Below are positions 62,379 through 64,000 of a stretch of DNA of 64,000 nt, piece after piece (positions within the stretch are counted from its first letter, which is position 1; each line of letters begins with the position of its first letter). A model generated the notes under the pieces. It had not been told where the DNA came from and did not search any database. It worked only from the letters and a program-made list of their open reading frames with translations. Location of the stretch: contig JBEHYN010000005.1 in the NCBI GenBank assembly GCA_048498155.1, forward strand, positions 1 through 64,000, given 5' to 3'. The stretch comes from BOG-938 sp048498155 (lineage in GTDB: Bacteria > Pseudomonadota > Alphaproteobacteria > Caulobacterales > Caulobacteraceae). The translations under genes were made by a program, and so were the position numbers.

Positions 62379-62582
62379 ATGCCGAAGTTGAAGACCAAAT
62401 CAGGCGCCAAGAAGCGCTTCAAGATGACTGCGTCCGGCCTGATCAAGGCCGGCGTGGCGGGCAAACGCCACCGGCTGATCAGCCACAATGGCAAGTATAT
62501 CCGCCAGCAGCGGGGCACCAAGGTGCTCAATGCCTCGGACGCCAAGATCGTAGTGAAAAACTACCTTCCCTACGGCCTCTGA
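62379..62582 (+). CDS. rpmI: 50S ribosomal protein L35
   Basis: A 67-residue ribosomal protein, all of family length: MPKLKTKSGAKKRFKMTASG and KRHRLISHNGKYIRQQRGTK. Followed after 26 bases by rplT. Confidence 0.98.
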   Translation: MPKLKTKSGAKKRFKMTASGLIKAGVAGKRHRLISHNGKYIRQQRGTKVLNASDAKIVVKNYLPYGL

Positions 62583-62608
62583 TCCCTCGATCTTGAAAGC
62601 AGACTGAC

Positions 62609-62965
62609 ATGGCTCGCGTAAAACGGGGCGTCACCGCCCACGCCAAGCACAAAAAAGTTCTCGAGCAGGCCAAGGGCTTCTATGGCCGCCGCAAGAACAC
62701 CATTCGTACGGCCAAGGCCGCGGTCGATAAGGCCGGGCAATACGCCTATCGCGACCGCAAGGTTCGCAAGCGCATGTTCCGCGCCCTGTGGATCCAGCGC
62801 ATCAACGCTGCGGCCCGCATCGAGGGCTTCACCTACTCGCAGTTTATTCACGGCCTGGACGTGGCCGGCATCGTCATCGACCGCAAGGTCCTGGCCGATG
62901 TCGCGGGCGCCGACCCAGCCGCGTTCAAGGCCATAGCCGACAAGGTTCGCGCCGCGCTGGCCTAA
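62609..62965 (+). CDS. rplT: 50S ribosomal protein L20
   Basis: A 118-residue protein needed for early 50S assembly: MARVKRGVTAHAKHKKVLEQ at the start and RDRKVRKRMFRALWIQRINA. In other bacteria it represses its own operon by binding the leader. Downstream is a strong terminator. Confidence 0.98.
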   Translation: MARVKRGVTAHAKHKKVLEQAKGFYGRRKNTIRTAKAAVDKAGQYAYRDRKVRKRMFRALWIQRINAAARIEGFTYSQFIHGLDVAGIVIDRKVLADVAGADPAAFKAIADKVRAALA

Positions 62966-63001
62966 AGCCTTTGGGTTCCTGAACTCATCCGCTTACAAGA
63001 G

Positions 63002-63029
63002 CCCTCCAGCCCGGCGCTGGAGGGTTTTT
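63002..63029 (+). terminator. Rho-independent terminator after rplT
   Basis: CCCTCCAGC, 5-base loop CCGGC, GCTGGAGGG, then TTTTT at 63025-63029: a perfect 9-bp GC-rich stem with a T-run. It ends rpmI-rplT, 19 bases before the pheS start codon. Confidence 0.93.
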
Positions 63030-63047
63030 GCTGATCGCTGGATACCG

Positions 63048-64000
63048 ATGACCGAACTGACCAATCTAGAATCCGAACTTACCGCAGCCATCGCGGGCGC
63101 GGGCGACCTGAACGCCCTGGACGCCGTGCGCGTGGCGGCCCTGGGTAAGACCGGGTCGATCTCAAACCTCTTGAAGTCCCTGGGAGCCATGAGCCCTGAC
63201 GAACGCAAGACCGCCGGACCGGCCATCAACGGCCTGCGCGACCGAGTGCAGGCCCTCATCGGCGAGCGCAAGGCCGCGCTGGAGGGCGAGGCGCTTCAGG
63301 CCAAGCTAGTTGCCGAGCGTCTGGACCTCACCCTGCCTGCCCCGCCGCGGCGCAAGGGCTCGGTGCACCCGACCATGCAGGCCTTCGACGAGTTGATCTC
63401 GATCTTTGCCGAGCTGGGCTTCGTCGTGGCCGAAGGGCCGGACATCGAGGACGATTTTCACAACTTCACCGCCCTGAACTTCCCGCCCAAACACCCGGCG
63501 CGGGACATGCACGACACCTTCTTCCTGCAGCCGGACGCCGAGGGTGTGCGCAAGGTCCTGCGCACCCACACCAGCCCGGTCCAGGTGCGCACCATGATGA
63601 GCCAGGCGCCGCCGATCCGCATCGTCGCGCCCGGCCGCACCTACCGCAAAGACAGCGACCAGACCCACACCCCGATGTTCCATCAGATCGAGGGCCTAGT
63701 AATCGACCGCGACACCCACATGGGCCATCTGAAATGGACCCTGGAGACCGTGCTCGCGCGCTATTTCGAGACCGACGCGGTAACCACCCGCTTCCGTCCC
63801 CACCACTTCCCTTTCACCGAACCCTCGGCCGAGATGGATGTGGGCTGCGACCGCTCAGGCGGAGAACTAAAGATCGGCCAGGGCTCCGATTGGCTGGAGA
63901 TTCTCGGCTGCGGCATGGTCCATCCCAATGTGCTGCGCAACTGCGGCCTGGACCCGGACGAATGGCAGGGCTTCGCCTTCGGCTTCGGGGTGGATCGCCT
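63048..64000 (+). CDS. pheS: Phenylalanyl-tRNA synthetase alpha chain (partial)
   Basis: The first 317 residues; the gene continues beyond the window. An N-terminal coiled coil (about 1-90) is followed by class II synthetase motifs: HPTMQAFDELISIF, motif 2 GRTYRKDSDQTHTPMFHQIE, and motif 3 start GFAFGFGVDRL. Full-length alpha chains are ~340-360, so ~30 residues are missing. pheT probably follows off the window. Confidence 0.97.
   Translation, partial: MTELTNLESELTAAIAGAGDLNALDAVRVAALGKTGSISNLLKSLGAMSPDERKTAGPAINGLRDRVQALIGERKAALEGEALQAKLVAERLDLTLPAPPRRKGSVHPTMQAFDELISIFAELGFVVAEGPDIEDDFHNFTALNFPPKHPARDMHDTFFLQPDAEGVRKVLRTHTSPVQVRTMMSQAPPIRIVAPGRTYRKDSDQTHTPMFHQIEGLVIDRDTHMGHLKWTLETVLARYFETDAVTTRFRPHHFPFTEPSAEMDVGCDRSGGELKIGQGSDWLEILGCGMVHPNVLRNCGLDPDEWQGFAFGFGVDR

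Overview
This window looks like core chromosome of a GC-rich alphaproteobacterium, most likely Caulobacterales (Caulobacter/Phenylobacterium-like). The signs are an hdaA-type DnaA regulator beside ppk and ppx, a separate tol-pal cluster with cpoB-tilS-ftsH downstream, putative Caulobacter-style promoters (TTGACG-like and GCTA-like boxes), an alphaproteobacterial serC leader RNA, and many 4-nt ATGA/GTGA start-stop overlaps. The lineage is inferred from gene content only; no rRNA or tRNA gene was seen.

Layout. 1-3.0 kb is an accessory edge: the start of a probable insertion sequence, a small Cys-rich protein, a SRAP-domain protein, an RcnB-like secreted protein and an OmpA-type lipoprotein. Two copies of a palindromic CACCAAG repeat lie here. 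3.1-12.7 kb holds a HugZ-like protein, an MHS transporter, hdaA, ppk, ppx, an aldo-keto reductase and a compact arsenic operon (arsR-arsC-aqpS). 12.9-17.5 kb holds rnd, purM-purN, a small AT-richer accessory island (broken DUF6998 gene, DUF2442/DUF4160 pair) and ndk. 17.6-30.5 kb holds an ABC-F ATPase, an I78 inhibitor, holC, pepA, then the envelope and cofactor operon lptF-lptG-lptD-surA-pdxA-rsmA, met tail to tail by an atypical receiver protein.

30.6-49.9 kb is mostly minus strand: purA, serC-serA (behind a serC leader RNA), thiD/folP/ftsH/tilS/cpoB, pal, tolB-tolA-tolR-tolQ, ybgC, ruvB-ruvA-ruvC, a VapBC-type toxin-antitoxin pair and yebC. 50.0-60.0 kb holds an orphan DUF1592-type cytochrome protein, a PhnA-like protein overlapping glmM, galU, a third CACCAAG palindrome, an SDR, a phosphoesterase, a hydrolase and a glycosyltransferase. 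60.1-64.0 kb holds infC (apparently with an AUU start), a paired inverted repeat, an MFS transporter, rpmI-rplT behind a structured leader, a strong terminator and the start of pheS.

How the genes fit together: lptF/G/D with surA make one outer-membrane assembly unit (LPS export and beta-barrel folding). TolQRAB-Pal-CpoB makes the envelope constriction machine. glmM and galU feed cell-wall and sugar-nucleotide synthesis. ArsC reduces arsenate to arsenite, which AqpS can let out under ArsR control. No CRISPR array, prophage or large novel gene cluster is visible. The least explained signals are the CACCAAG palindrome family placed just past gene 3' ends, the leader structures before serC and rpmI, the AUU-start infC, and the purN-ndk accessory island.
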